Shown: positions 8,358 to 17,476, counted from the stretch's first letter. The stretch is 64,000 nt of DNA from JAVDCA01 sp035293985 (GCA_035293985.1 DATGLS010000007.1:119716-183715); one strand, 5' to 3'. Notes: generated from the letters alone by a model not told the origin. Program-made: numbers and translations.

Positions 8358-10607
8358 ATGAGCCGCCTGCAGTCGATCCTCACCGGCATCGCGACCGCGA
8401 TCGCACTGGTGCTGGTCGTGCTCTCGATCGATTTCACCAGGCTGGCGGCGAGCTTTCACGCGTTGCGCGCGGCTCCGGTCGCGCTTGCGGTCATCCTGCT
8501 CGCCGCGAATTTCCTGCTCGCCTTTTTCCGCTTCACCTCGACGCTCGGCGCTCTCGGCGTGATGCTCGAGCGGCGCGCTGCCGCCTATGCGTTCGCACTC
8601 GGAAATCTTGCGAGCCAGTTCCTGCTCAACATCATCGGCCAGAGCCTCACCCGCGCCATGGTGCTGCAGGCGACCGGCGTGCCGCCGAGCGCGACCGTCG
8701 CCGCGACCTACCTGGAGCGGCTGCTGGCGCTCGCCACCATCGGCATCGGCGCCGCGCTCTCGGCGTTGATGCTGTTCGGCTCGTTCGGCTTCGAGTTGCA
8801 CGACGGCGGCGCCTATTTCGTTTCGATCGCGCTCGCAACCGCAGCGGTGCTCGCGGCGGCGGGGCTGCCCGGCCTCAAGGCGGCGATCGGCGCGGCGCAG
8901 ATACGCGCCATGCTGCGCACGAGCGTGCGGCTCGCCCCGGCGCTTGTCATCAGTCTGCTCGCGCATCTCGCGATGTTCGGCGCCTACTTTGTGCTGGTGC
9001 GCGAGTTTGCACCCGACATCGCCTGGGTCCGGCTGGCACCCGCGATCGTCATCGTCATGTTCGCGGCCGGCCTGCCCGTGAGCTGGGCCGGCTGGGGGCT
9101 GCGCGAGTTCGGCGCCGTCTATGCGCTCGGCGCCATCGGCGTGCCGAGCGAGGCGGCCGTGATCGTCGCCGTGATGGTCGGCGCGGTCAGCCTGTTGATC
9201 GCGCTCGCCGCCGGCGGTGCCGTGGTGCTCGATACCTGGCTGCGTCCGGCGAAATCGGCCGCAGCGAAGCCGACGTCGCGCGACGGCATGGCGCGCGCGC
9301 TCGCGCCGTCCGACCCACTTTTCATGTGGGTGATCGGCATCCTCACGGCCTGCCTCGTCTATCTTCAGCTGCGCGTGCCGAGCGGGCCGGGCGAGCTCAC
9401 TGTCAATGCCGCCGATCCGCTCGCCATCACGGCGCTGTTCTTCGCCGCCGTGTTCGCCTGGACCGACCGGTTCCTCGACCTCTACCCGCGCGTCGTGCTG
9501 CGCAGCGCGGGCGTGCTCGCGGCGTCGCTCGTGCTCGGCCTCCTCGTCGCCTGGCTCGGCCCCGGCCTCACCGCCTGGGCGCTGCTCAACCGCATGCTCG
9601 GCTTTCTTTTCCTCCTCGGCTACGCCGCCGTTCCCGGCCTCGTCGTCCTCATCGCCGGCGAGCGCGGGCGCGCGATCCTCGCCCACGTCTTCGTGGTCGC
9701 CGCCGTGGCGATCTGTGCGATCCAGGTGATCGCCTACGTCTTTCATCACTACGTGACGCCGCTGCCGACCGATTTCTTCGGGTACCTGTTCGCCGAGAGC
9801 GATCAGCTCGAAGGCTATGCGCAGAACTCCAACGCCTTTGCGTTCCAGCTGCTCATGGCGCTCGCAATTTTGATCGCCGCGCGCAGGCAACTCCGGCAAG
9901 AAATGGCGCGAACTTGGCTTCTCGCCGCGGCGCTCCTGGTGACGCTCGCGCTCGCGCGATCCCGCGCCGGCCTGCTGTGCGCCCTCGCCACCGTCGCGCT
10001 TGCCCCGCTGTTGGAGAAATGGCCCGCGCGCAGCCGGCTCACGCGCCGCGCCCTTGTCGTCGGGTCGATTGCGGGCGCCGTTCTGGTTGCCGGCATCGCG
10101 CTCTGGGGCCCGATCGACGACCGCTTGATCGCGCCGCTCATTCACGCGATCCGGCCGGGAGCCGACGAGTCGGATGCGCTGCGCTGGCAATCGACCGTGC
10201 TCGGGCTGCAGGCGTGGTTGCGCCATCCCGTGCTCGGCGGCGGGCTCGGCACGTTCCTGCTCGAGCGGGAGACCGCCGGGTTGCCGCTGGTCGTCGTCCA
10301 CAGCGTTCCGATCTGGTTCCTGGCCGAGATGGGGCTGGTGGGCCTCGCCGCCTACCTGGTGTTCGTCGTCAGCCTCGCCGTCAGCGGCGTGGCCTCGTTT
10401 GCGCGGAGCGACGGCCATGCGCGTGGCCTGCTGATCGTGGTCGCGGTATTCGTGCTCATGGGCCTCGTCCACGATATCTTCTTCCAGCGCACCTTCTGGT
10501 TCGCGTGCGGGCTCCTGCTGGTCGACGGCGCCGGCGTTGCGCCGCGGCGCGAAGCAGGGCATCCGGACACGACGGACGATGCGCGTGAGATGCCCGGCGC
10601 GCGATGA
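8358..10607 (+). CDS. Fusion of flippase-like (UPF0104/AglD-type) membrane domain and O-antigen ligase
   Basis: 749 residues, almost entirely membrane helices. The N-terminal ~320 residues match the lysylphosphatidylglycerol-synthase membrane/flippase-like family (YAFALGNLASQFLLNIIGQS, ... PVSWAGWGLREFGAVYALG ... SEAAVIVAV). The C-terminal ~400 residues match O-antigen ligase/polymerase (Wzy_C): ARSRAGLL, the periplasmic loop DALRWQSTVLGLQAWLRHPV followed by LGGGLGTF, and a distal helix pair AEMGLVGLAAYLVF. Members of both families are normally separate proteins. It is followed 14 nt later by a second ligase gene, so a role in surface polysaccharide assembly is inferred. Confidence 0.8.
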   Translation: MSRLQSILTGIATAIALVLVVLSIDFTRLAASFHALRAAPVALAVILLAANFLLAFFRFTSTLGALGVMLERRAAAYAFALGNLASQFLLNIIGQSLTRAMVLQATGVPPSATVAATYLERLLALATIGIGAALSALMLFGSFGFELHDGGAYFVSIALATAAVLAAAGLPGLKAAIGAAQIRAMLRTSVRLAPALVISLLAHLAMFGAYFVLVREFAPDIAWVRLAPAIVIVMFAAGLPVSWAGWGLREFGAVYALGAIGVPSEAAVIVAVMVGAVSLLIALAAGGAVVLDTWLRPAKSAAAKPTSRDGMARALAPSDPLFMWVIGILTACLVYLQLRVPSGPGELTVNAADPLAITALFFAAVFAWTDRFLDLYPRVVLRSAGVLAASLVLGLLVAWLGPGLTAWALLNRMLGFLFLLGYAAVPGLVVLIAGERGRAILAHVFVVAAVAICAIQVIAYVFHHYVTPLPTDFFGYLFAESDQLEGYAQNSNAFAFQLLMALAILIAARRQLRQEMARTWLLAAALLVTLALARSRAGLLCALATVALAPLLEKWPARSRLTRRALVVGSIAGAVLVAGIALWGPIDDRLIAPLIHAIRPGADESDALRWQSTVLGLQAWLRHPVLGGGLGTFLLERETAGLPLVVVHSVPIWFLAEMGLVGLAAYLVFVVSLAVSGVASFARSDGHARGLLIVVAVFVLMGLVHDIFFQRTFWFACGLLLVDGAGVAPRREAGHPDTTDDAREMPGAR

Positions 10608-10620
10608 CGCGAGGCCTGCC

Positions 10621-11901
10621 GTGAAGCTCTGGATGCCAGCCGATGAAGGCCTGCTCGCGGCCCGGGTGATGCTGCTGGCCGTGATCGTCTCGATGCTGCT
10701 GTCGACATCCGTGTCGGTCCTCATCGAAGGCCTCACCTACCTTGCCTTCATGGTGAACCCGACCCTGCGGCGCCGCTTGGTCGACGTGCTGTTCCGTCAT
10801 CCGCTGGTGCTCGCGGCCTATCCGTTCGGGATCGCATTGCTCGTCGGCATGTTGCATGGATCGGCGCCCTGGATGGAGGCTCTCAAGGGCCTGCTGGCGT
10901 GGCGACGCATGCTTCTTCTCCCGCTGGCGCTCGCGGTATTCACCGACGCACCATCCAGGCGGCTGGTCTTGCGCGTCGTGGTGGCGACCTGCTTCCTCGG
11001 CGCGGTGCTCTCGTTCGTCACTGATGCGCGATCGATCTCGCTCACGGCCCGTCTTGATCCCGGCATAGTGTTTCAAAATTACGCGACCCAAGGCATGGTG
11101 ATGTCGGTTGCGATCATCATCTGCATCGCGGCGCTGCTGCGCCCGGCGGATTTCTCCGGTGATCGCCTGCTCGCCAACCGCTGGGTCACGGCGGGCGTGC
11201 TGGCCGTGCTCGTGGTCGACGTCGTCTTCGTCCTGTGGAGCCGCACCGGCTATCTGTCGGCATTTGTCATGGCGGTCGCGGTCGCGATCCTGCTCGCTCC
11301 CGGCACCTGGCGCCTCAAGCTCGTAACCGGTTGCGTCATCCTGATCGCCTGCATCGCCCTGATGGTTGCGAGCCCGCATGTGCACGATCGCCTCGCTCAG
11401 GCGCGCGACCAGATCGCGACCGTCGATCAGGCATCCGAAGGCACGCCGATCGGCACCCGCATCGTGATGTGGCGCAACACCTGGCGGATGATCTTCGATC
11501 ATCCGCTCCTCGGCGTCGGCACCGGCGGCTTCCAGTCGGGCTATGCTCCCTACGTGCAGGGCGTTGCGGGATGGCGCGGCCAGCTGACCGACGATCCGCA
11601 CAACCAGTACCTCAAGCTGCAGGGCGAAATGGGCCTCCTCGGCCTCGGCACCTTCGTGTTCTGGCTCATTGCCGTGTTTCGCCATCCAGCGCCGACGCCT
11701 TGGCGCGAACTCGCCTCCGCTGCGCTCATCGGCTGGTGCGTGACGAGCCTCGCCAATTCCGATTTCTCCACACAGGTCGAGAGCCGGATGATCTATTTCT
11801 GGCTCGGCGCCATGCTGGGCGGCCCGTTGTTCACGCGCCCTCCCGCGAAGGACCCGTCAGTGACATCGACGGAACCGCCGCCATCCCGGCGTGTTGTGTA
11901 G
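10621..11901 (+). CDS. O-antigen ligase family (WaaL-like) membrane protein
   Basis: About 426 residues from GTG 10621, which lies just after the previous gene and behind a weak GAGG. About ten hydrophobic segments and the large periplasmic loop of the family: GTRIVMWRNTWRMIFDHPL, LGVGTGGF, then DPHNQYLKLQGEMGLLGLG. The His-Asn pair in PHNQYL corresponds to the conserved catalytic region of WaaL. It probably transfers or polymerises undecaprenyl-linked glycans at the periplasmic face. Two ligase domains in adjacent genes suggest either two glycans or a ligase/polymerase pair. Confidence 0.85.
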   Translation: MKLWMPADEGLLAARVMLLAVIVSMLLSTSVSVLIEGLTYLAFMVNPTLRRRLVDVLFRHPLVLAAYPFGIALLVGMLHGSAPWMEALKGLLAWRRMLLLPLALAVFTDAPSRRLVLRVVVATCFLGAVLSFVTDARSISLTARLDPGIVFQNYATQGMVMSVAIIICIAALLRPADFSGDRLLANRWVTAGVLAVLVVDVVFVLWSRTGYLSAFVMAVAVAILLAPGTWRLKLVTGCVILIACIALMVASPHVHDRLAQARDQIATVDQASEGTPIGTRIVMWRNTWRMIFDHPLLGVGTGGFQSGYAPYVQGVAGWRGQLTDDPHNQYLKLQGEMGLLGLGTFVFWLIAVFRHPAPTPWRELASAALIGWCVTSLANSDFSTQVESRMIYFWLGAMLGGPLFTRPPAKDPSVTSTEPPPSRRVV

Positions 11902-11938
11902 GCGTGGCCGCCACCTTGGGCGGCGGGGAGCCTGTCGC

Positions 11939-12133
11939 GTGCCAGCCGATATCGAGACCTGCGAGCGCAAGGCGGCCGAATGCGACGAGTTCGCCCGCCG
12001 CGTGCGCGATCCTGCCGCCCGTCGGATCCTCGAACGCGCCGCTGGCCGCTGGCGCCGTGCGGCTGCCGAGAACGATGACCGGCTGCCGCAGCTGATCCGC
12101 CTGCTCGCGCCGGCAGCGACGCTCGGCGAGTAG
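11939..12133 (+). CDS. Small Cys/Arg-rich helical protein (64 aa)
   Basis: 64 residues from GTG 11939, opening VPADIETCERKAAECDEFAR. The spacing of Cys, Arg and Trp (CERKAAECDEFARR ... ARRILERAAGRWRR) resembles a family of short proteins frequent in Bradyrhizobium and relatives with pattern CxxxAxxCxxxA...R...W. Function unknown. It lies 37 nt downstream of the ligase gene on the same strand. The coding call is by family resemblance and start position, not by a strong ribosome site. Confidence 0.5.
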   Translation: MPADIETCERKAAECDEFARRVRDPAARRILERAAGRWRRAAAENDDRLPQLIRLLAPAATLGE

Positions 12134-12215
12134 TCGAAGCCGGAAGCGCTTCGAGATCTTCACCAGCGGGTCGGCCCGGCAAAATTGCGCTCGCTCAATC
12201 AAGCTGTGCGAACTG

Positions 12216-12908
12216 TCAGTCGGGTTGCTCGCCGCGCTCGGTGAGCACCGTCGTGGCAATGCGCAATCCGTCCTCGTAGCGTTTGAGCTCGGTCAGTGCC
12301 GTCCGCTGCAAGCCGAGCAGCTCATCGCGTGACTTGCTTTTCAAATAGGCGAGCTCCGGAAAAGCCATAAGATCATCGGCCGGCGGATTCTCGCCTCCCT
12401 CCCTCTCGAGTCTCCGTTTGATGCCTTCCAAGGCCCGGCGCTGACGCTCCACGGCCTTTCTGCCGCGTAGTAAGACATCTTGCAGCTCCCGGCTGGACAC
12501 GCTGCGCGCCTTTCGAAACGCTGTGGCGTCGGCAGGCTCGGCACTTTCCGCGTCCGGTCGCGACGGGCTGAAGATTCGATCGAACTTGTCCTCTTCGCCG
12601 ATGACGCCGACGCATAGCTCGACGCACTTGTCGCAGATGTACGCCGACGGCCCGGCGATCAACTTCCTCACCTCGTGCTGGCTTTTGCCACAGAAGATGC
12701 AATGCAGCGTTTTCGGTCTTGCCAGCGCCGGAGCATCGGCAACCGGTTGTGCTGCGCTTATCTTGGCGGACAGGATGTTCCAGTTGGCGAAGCCGAATAT
12801 CTTCGCGATCAGCTCGAGGGATTCGCTGTGCGTGATTTCGACAGGCTTCGCCTTCAACGCGTCGCGCAAGGCGTGCGCCATGACCTTCGCATCGCGAAAA
12901 TCGCGCAT
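12216..12908 (-). CDS. Glyoxalase-superfamily N-domain plus ClpX-type zinc finger protein
   Basis: 230 residues. Residues 1-50 (DAKVMAHALRDALKAKPVEI ... ESLELIAKIFGFANWNILSAKI) match the short glyoxalase-related domain often found alone in proteobacteria. Residues about 68-100 form a ClpX C4 zinc finger, CIFCGKSQ ... YICDKCVELC, with the CxxC-x18-CxxC spacing. The rest is a charged helical region, likely coiled coil (RKAVERQRRALEGIKRRLER). There is no AAA+ domain, so it cannot be ClpX itself. A role as substrate adaptor or regulator is inference. Confidence 0.78.
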   Translation of the reverse strand: MRDFRDAKVMAHALRDALKAKPVEITHSESLELIAKIFGFANWNILSAKISAAQPVADAPALARPKTLHCIFCGKSQHEVRKLIAGPSAYICDKCVELCVGVIGEEDKFDRIFSPSRPDAESAEPADATAFRKARSVSSRELQDVLLRGRKAVERQRRALEGIKRRLEREGGENPPADDLMAFPELAYLKSKSRDELLGLQRTALTELKRYEDGLRIATTVLTERGEQPD

Positions 12909-13097
12909 GAGAGCACCTCTTCATCGGCGAACGGAGGGGATCGGAGCCTGCCTTGCCGACCCGTTCGCCAATGGCGAGGGTGCGGAGAACTCGATACGTT
13001 CACCATCCCAAGAAGGGTGCAGGCGGCGGGTGTATCGACCCGGACGGAAATTTAGGAAACCTCGTGCGATTGTCAACCGAGTAAAGAGATGGTCGCA

Positions 13098-14900
13098 TCA
13101 TCCACGGCGGTGATGCGCGAGCGCGCCGCGGATGTTGTCGACAACCGCCGTCCAATTCCCCGAGGCGGCCTGACGAAAGAGCCGCGCAGTCGGATACCAG
13201 GGGCTGTCGTCGCGCTCGAGCAGCCAACGAAAGTCGGGCACACGTGCCAGCATGATCCAGGTCGGCTTGCCGAGCCCACCGGCGAGATGGGCGACCGCCG
13301 TGTCGGTCGAGATGACGAGATCGAGCGTCGCGATCAGCGCCGCGGTCGCGGCGAAATCGGTGAGCGCGTCGGCGCAATGGATGAGATTGGGATGCGCCGC
13401 CAACGCCGCGCGGTCGGTCTCGCGCACTTCCTTCTGCAGGCTGATCCACTGGATGTCGTCGAGTGCGAGCAGGGGCGCGAGTGCGGCGAGCGGCACCGAG
13501 CGGTCGTGGCCGAACTTGCGGGCAGCGGTGCCGGACCAGGTTAGCCCGATCCGCAGCCGCCCCGTGCGGGGAACGCGCGCCGCCCAGGCGCCGATGTCGG
13601 CTTCTGCCGCGGCCAAATAGGGAATCGCGGCCGGAATGCTCGCGAGATCGGTCGCGCAGGCGAACGCGGCGCTCAGCATCGGGCAACAATAGTCCAGCGG
13701 CGGCAGCGGCTCGCCACGCGCGACCACGTGCGGATAGGTCATCGCCAGCAGACGCTTGAGCGCCGGTGGCGCCTCGATGACGATCGTGGCACCGCGCGCG
13801 GCCAGCACGTCGGCGTAGCGCACGAACTGCAGCGTATCGCCAAAACCCTGCTCGGCGTGCAGCAGCAGCGTCTTGCCGTCGATCGGCTCGCGGCCGCGCC
13901 AAGTCGTCGCCGCGACGTCGCGGCGTTGCGGCGCGAACTCGGCCATGTCCCAACGGCGCTCGTAAGGTCCCCATCCGGCCGGCAGCTCGCCCAGCAGAAG
14001 CTGCGTCTGTCCCTTGTTGACGTGGGCCTCGGCGAGGTCGGGCTGCAGCTCGATCGCCCGTGCAAAGCACGCGAGCGCCGCGCGATAGTCCCCGAGCGCG
14101 CGCAGTGCGGCACCGAGTCCGTTGTGGCCCGCGGCGAGCGTCGGCTTGCGCGCGATTGCGGCCTCGAAGCCGTCGCGCGCCTCGTTGACGCGGCCGAGCT
14201 CCTGCAGCGCCGTTGCGCGGTTGCAATGCGCCTCCGCATGACCCGGGGCGAGCGCGAGCGCGCGATCGTAGCTCGCGACGGCGTCCGCGTGCCGGCCGAG
14301 CTGCGCCAGCGCATTGCCCATGTTGTAGTGGGCGAGCGCATGGTTCGGCCGCAGCCGCAGCGCCGTCGCGAGATCCGCAATCGCCTCCTGCGAACGGTGC
14401 AGGGAGACGAGCGCGTGCCCGCGATTGTTCAGCGCTTCCACATCGTCGGGCCGGATCTCCAGCGCCAGCGTGAAGGAGGCGAGCGCATCGGCGGGCCGAG
14501 CCATATCGAGCAGCACGCAGCCGCGGCCATTGTAAGCCTCGGCGAACGCCGGCCGCAGCGCGATTGCCTGGTCGAAGCTCGCGAGCGCGTCCTGCCGCCG
14601 CGCCAATCGCGCCAGCAGCATGCCGTGATTGATCAGCACCTCGGGCGAGCGCGGGTTCGCCGCGAGCGCCCGCCCGATCGCGTCGAGTGCGGCTGCGAGG
14701 TGCCCCTGCGCATGCTTGATGGCACCGAGCAGATACAGTGCGTCGAAATTCCCAGGCCGTTGCGCGAGCAGCTCAGCGCACAGCCGTTCGGCACCGTCGA
14801 GATCGCGGCGTGCAAAGCACGCCTGCGCATCGCGCAGCCGCTGCACGTCCTGCGGCTTCAGGCACTCGGGTGAAGGCGCGCGCTTGGCGGGCCTCGGCAT
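13098..14900 (-). CDS. TPR-repeat protein with C-terminal glycosyltransferase domain
   Basis: 600 residues. Residues about 20-325 are tandem tetratricopeptide repeats of 34 residues (e.g. ALNNRGHALVSLHRSQEAIA, AHYNMGNALAQLGRHADAVA). The repeats end at GWGPYERRWD. From about residue 330 to 590 the sequence resembles GT41/GT9-type transferases: LLLHAEQGFGDTLQFVRYA, LTWSGTAARKFGHDRSVPLA, and the nucleotide-sugar end STDTAVAHLAGGLGKPTW. No signal peptide, so cytoplasmic. It may modify proteins or flagellin-like substrates in the O-GlcNAc transferase manner; the acceptor is unknown. Confidence 0.85.
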   Translation of the reverse strand: MPRPAKRAPSPECLKPQDVQRLRDAQACFARRDLDGAERLCAELLAQRPGNFDALYLLGAIKHAQGHLAAALDAIGRALAANPRSPEVLINHGMLLARLARRQDALASFDQAIALRPAFAEAYNGRGCVLLDMARPADALASFTLALEIRPDDVEALNNRGHALVSLHRSQEAIADLATALRLRPNHALAHYNMGNALAQLGRHADAVASYDRALALAPGHAEAHCNRATALQELGRVNEARDGFEAAIARKPTLAAGHNGLGAALRALGDYRAALACFARAIELQPDLAEAHVNKGQTQLLLGELPAGWGPYERRWDMAEFAPQRRDVAATTWRGREPIDGKTLLLHAEQGFGDTLQFVRYADVLAARGATIVIEAPPALKRLLAMTYPHVVARGEPLPPLDYCCPMLSAAFACATDLASIPAAIPYLAAAEADIGAWAARVPRTGRLRIGLTWSGTAARKFGHDRSVPLAALAPLLALDDIQWISLQKEVRETDRAALAAHPNLIHCADALTDFAATAALIATLDLVISTDTAVAHLAGGLGKPTWIMLARVPDFRWLLERDDSPWYPTARLFRQAASGNWTAVVDNIRGALAHHRRG

Positions 14901-15014
14901 GTCGGCATCCTCACGGCCCAGCGATGGGCGAGCGGAGAATCATGTAGCGAAGCCGCGGTTAAGGAATCGATAACCATTGTGTGCGGCTCAGGTATTCCAG
15001 AGGCCGCCGATTTT

Positions 15015-15029
15015 TGGATATGCTATCCA
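15015..15029. promoter_or_regulatory. Perfect palindrome just upstream of the LysR start
   Basis: TGGATA-TGC-TATCCA, two 6-nt arms with a 3-nt spacer, ends 4 nt before the ATG of the LysR-type gene. LysR regulators commonly bind dyad sites near their own promoters, so an autoregulatory operator is plausible. The spacing is not the classical T-N11-A box, and the position overlaps the ribosome-binding zone. Confidence 0.4.
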
Positions 15030-15033
15030 TGTG

Positions 15034-15895
15034 ATGGATGTCAGCCGGCCCGACCTGAATCTGCTCTTGGGCCTGGAAGCACTCCTGGCCGAACGCAACG
15101 TGACTAGGGCGGCGGCCAGGCTGAACCTCAGCCAGCCCGCTCTGTCTGCGCAGCTTCTGCGATTGAGGAAGATCTTTGGCGACCCATTGCTCCTGCGCGC
15201 GCTTCGCGGCGTCATTCCTACTCAGCGGGCCTTCGAACTCCAGGCGCCGCTGCGCGAAGCGCTGAAAGCTCTCCGTTCCGTCGTCGCCGAGCGCGGACTT
15301 CACCGTTGCGGTTGCGGCTTCCGATTACGCTCACTGCGCTCTGCTCGAGCGCGTGGTGGAGATTCAGCGAGAAGCTCCCAAGCTCCGCCTGTCCTGGAAA
15401 CAACTGTATGTACCGGAATTGGTGGGGCAGATGGAGCGGGGCGAGGTGGACCTGGCGGTGATGACGCCGAACACCGCGCCCAAGCAGCTTCTGACGCATC
15501 CCCTCTTCGATGAACGGTATGTGGTGATCGTCCGCCGCGGGCAGCCTGTCGTCCAAGGTTCGATCGATATCGACCAACTGTGCGCCTTGACTCACGTCGT
15601 TGTCTCTCCACGCGGCGGCGGTTTTACCGGGCCTGCGGACACAGCGCTGAGTGCGATCGGGAGGGAACGACGCGTCAGCGTGTCAGCCGCGAGCTTCCTG
15701 ATCGTTCCCGAGCTTATCGCCCGGTCCGACCAGGTTGCCCTGGTCCCCGAGCGTCTCGTTCGCGGAAAGACCCGCGACCTGCAGATCCTCGAGCCTCCAA
15801 TCGACGTGACGGGGTTCTCGGTGGGCCTGGTGTGGCATGAGCGTTCCGACGTGGAGCCGGCGCAGGTCTGGTTGCGCGGCCGGTTGGCTGCCTGA
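15034..15895 (+). pseudogene. LysR-type transcriptional regulator, interrupted by a frameshift
   Basis: The first frame from ATG 15034 encodes the N-terminal winged helix-turn-helix of a LysR regulator (DLNLLLGLEALLAERNVTRA, RLNLSQPALSAQLLRLRKIF). It runs on as nonsense after LRSVVAE near 15290. The second frame then continues the protein as SADFTVAVASDYAHCALLER and the full effector-binding domain (EVDLAVMTPNTAPKQL, VVSPRGGGFTGPADTAL) to the stop at 15895. Joined length would be about 287 residues, close to the family's 300. Either a real inactivating indel between about 15281 and 15298 or a sequencing error. Effector unknown; the NodD-like start of the family is suggestive only. Confidence 0.8.
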
Positions 15896-16097
15896 CGAAG
15901 AGCTCGGTCGCCGACCCACGGCCGCGAGCCTTTACAGATCTCATTCGCTCATGCGTGGCTGCTCCGGCCAAATGGCGGTTGGGCCGAGGTGCCATAGCTC
16001 GACGCAATACCTCACTCCAATTCACAAATGGGTCGGCGTTGCTCCCGACGAATATTCTATTGGCGAATGTTTGCCGTCAGCTGGTGAGGAGCGTCGC

Positions 16098-16457
16098 ATG
16101 GGAAGCACTGCACTCGCGTTTTGTTCAATGCTGGCCCTGGCGACCCTCTATGCCGACCCAGCGGCCGCACGACCGAGGCCGCAGGGGCCGGCGACGAGCG
16201 CGACGCCGGCGGCGGCGCTCTCCACCAAGGCAGCACTGCGTTGGCGCGCGCTCGGCTTCAAGAGCCGGTACGAGATCAAGACACTTCTTGCGAAGGGCAA
16301 GTTGCCGATTCCGCTTCTCTCAGTTGCTGGCGAAAAGAGCTTCGGGCAAAATCAGAAAGCACTGGTCGAGACGTTCGCATCAAACGCCGCCTTCGTGATC
16401 ATCCAGCGCGCAGGGCATTTCGTTCCCGAAGAGCGCCCGCGGGACTGGTCGATGTGA
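16098..16457 (+). CDS. Truncated alpha/beta-hydrolase C-terminus behind a signal peptide
   Basis: 119 residues from ATG 16098, which has a GAGGAGC ribosome site. Residues 1-26 look like a signal peptide (STALAFCSMLALATLYADPAAA). From about residue 55 the sequence is the last third of an epoxide-hydrolase-type alpha/beta hydrolase: LAKGKLPIPLLSVAGEKSFG ... QRAGHFVPEERP, including the catalytic His region (GHFVPEE). The nucleophile region is absent, so it cannot be an active hydrolase. It looks like a decayed duplicate of, or partner to, the gene at 16556. May be a pseudogene. Confidence 0.55.
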   Translation: MGSTALAFCSMLALATLYADPAAARPRPQGPATSATPAAALSTKAALRWRALGFKSRYEIKTLLAKGKLPIPLLSVAGEKSFGQNQKALVETFASNAAFVIIQRAGHFVPEERPRDWSM

Positions 16458-16555
16458 TCAGCCCCTTCCTACACCCATGAGGCCTCAGCATGTTGTCGGA
16501 GGAATTCACACGCGACCGCGATCAGGGCGTTGCCATCCTGACCCGGACCGATGCC

Positions 16556-17476
16556 ATGCGGTGGCTACTTGCGCTTGTGCTGTTCCTGGGGGCGCTCGGT
16601 TTCGTTCGCTTGGACGCCCACGCGGCTGCGCCGGCGCCCGCACCGCCGGGCTTTCGCCATGCCACCACGCAAGTCGATGGGGCGGTGATCCACTATCTCA
16701 TCGGCGGCCATGGGTCGCCCGTCGTGCTGCTGCACGGCTGGCCGGTCACCGCCTACGCGTGGCGCAGCGTAGCCCCCGCGCTGGCCGACCGCTTCACCGT
16801 CATTGCCCCAGACATGCCGGGCTTCGGCGACTCCGGCCCATCCTCCAAGGGCTACGAGAAGCGCGTGATCGCCGCGGAGGTGCGCGACCTGGCGCATCAG
16901 CTCGGCTTCACGCAGGTCCTGCTGGTGGGGCACGACATGGGAGGGCCTGTCGCGTTCGCCTACGCCGCCGACCATCCGCAGGAGGTCCGCAAGCTGGTGC
17001 TGGTCGAGACGCTGCTGCCCGGGTTCGGGCTCGAGGACCTGAAGGCGACGGGCGCTTGGCACATCGGGTTCGCCCAAGTCCCGGAACTCCCCGAGACGCT
17101 GGTCGCCGGGCGCGAGCGCGCGTTCCTCAGTTTCTTCTACCATCGCGGCATGCTGCGTCCGGGCGCCGTTGGCGAAGCGGATCTGGCCGAATACTTGCGC
17201 ACCTACGCGGTGCCGGGACACATGTCGGCGAGCTTCGACTACTATCGCGCGCTGAAGGCGGACGTACCGCAGTTCCGGGCGATGGCGGCGCACAAGCTGC
17301 CGATGCCGGTGCTGGCGATAGGGGCCGAGCGGGGTGTGGGTTCCGGCGTAGCGAGCTTTCGCCCGGTCGCCGAGCACCTGCGCGAAGTCATCATCCCGGC
17401 GTCCGGCCACCACATACCCGACGATCAGCCGCAGGCGCTCGCGCAGGTGCTGCGCGCCTTCTTCGCCGAGCCCTGA
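16556..17476 (+). CDS. Secreted alpha/beta hydrolase, epoxide hydrolase/haloalkane dehalogenase type
   Basis: 306 residues from ATG 16556, which yields a clean signal peptide (RWLLALVLFLGALGFVRLDA); an upstream in-frame ATG at 16490 would add 22 residues. The fold is clear: oxyanion motif LLHGWPVTAYAWR, nucleophile Asp in GHDMGGPVAFAYA, and catalytic His in ASGHHIPDDQP. An Asp nucleophile in GHDMGG is the epoxide hydrolase/dehalogenase signature rather than an esterase Ser. Likely periplasmic. Substrate unknown. Confidence 0.85.
   Translation: MRWLLALVLFLGALGFVRLDAHAAAPAPAPPGFRHATTQVDGAVIHYLIGGHGSPVVLLHGWPVTAYAWRSVAPALADRFTVIAPDMPGFGDSGPSSKGYEKRVIAAEVRDLAHQLGFTQVLLVGHDMGGPVAFAYAADHPQEVRKLVLVETLLPGFGLEDLKATGAWHIGFAQVPELPETLVAGRERAFLSFFYHRGMLRPGAVGEADLAEYLRTYAVPGHMSASFDYYRALKADVPQFRAMAAHKLPMPVLAIGAERGVGSGVASFRPVAEHLREVIIPASGHHIPDDQPQALAQVLRAFFAEP

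Noticed and set aside
8049..10736. 895-codon open frame on the minus strand
   Set aside because: It is an antisense shadow of the membrane protein gene, with no recognisable family and dominated by Arg/Glu/His from GC-rich third positions.
12216..12908. ClpX
   Set aside because: Only the zinc finger is present; the AAA+ domain is missing.
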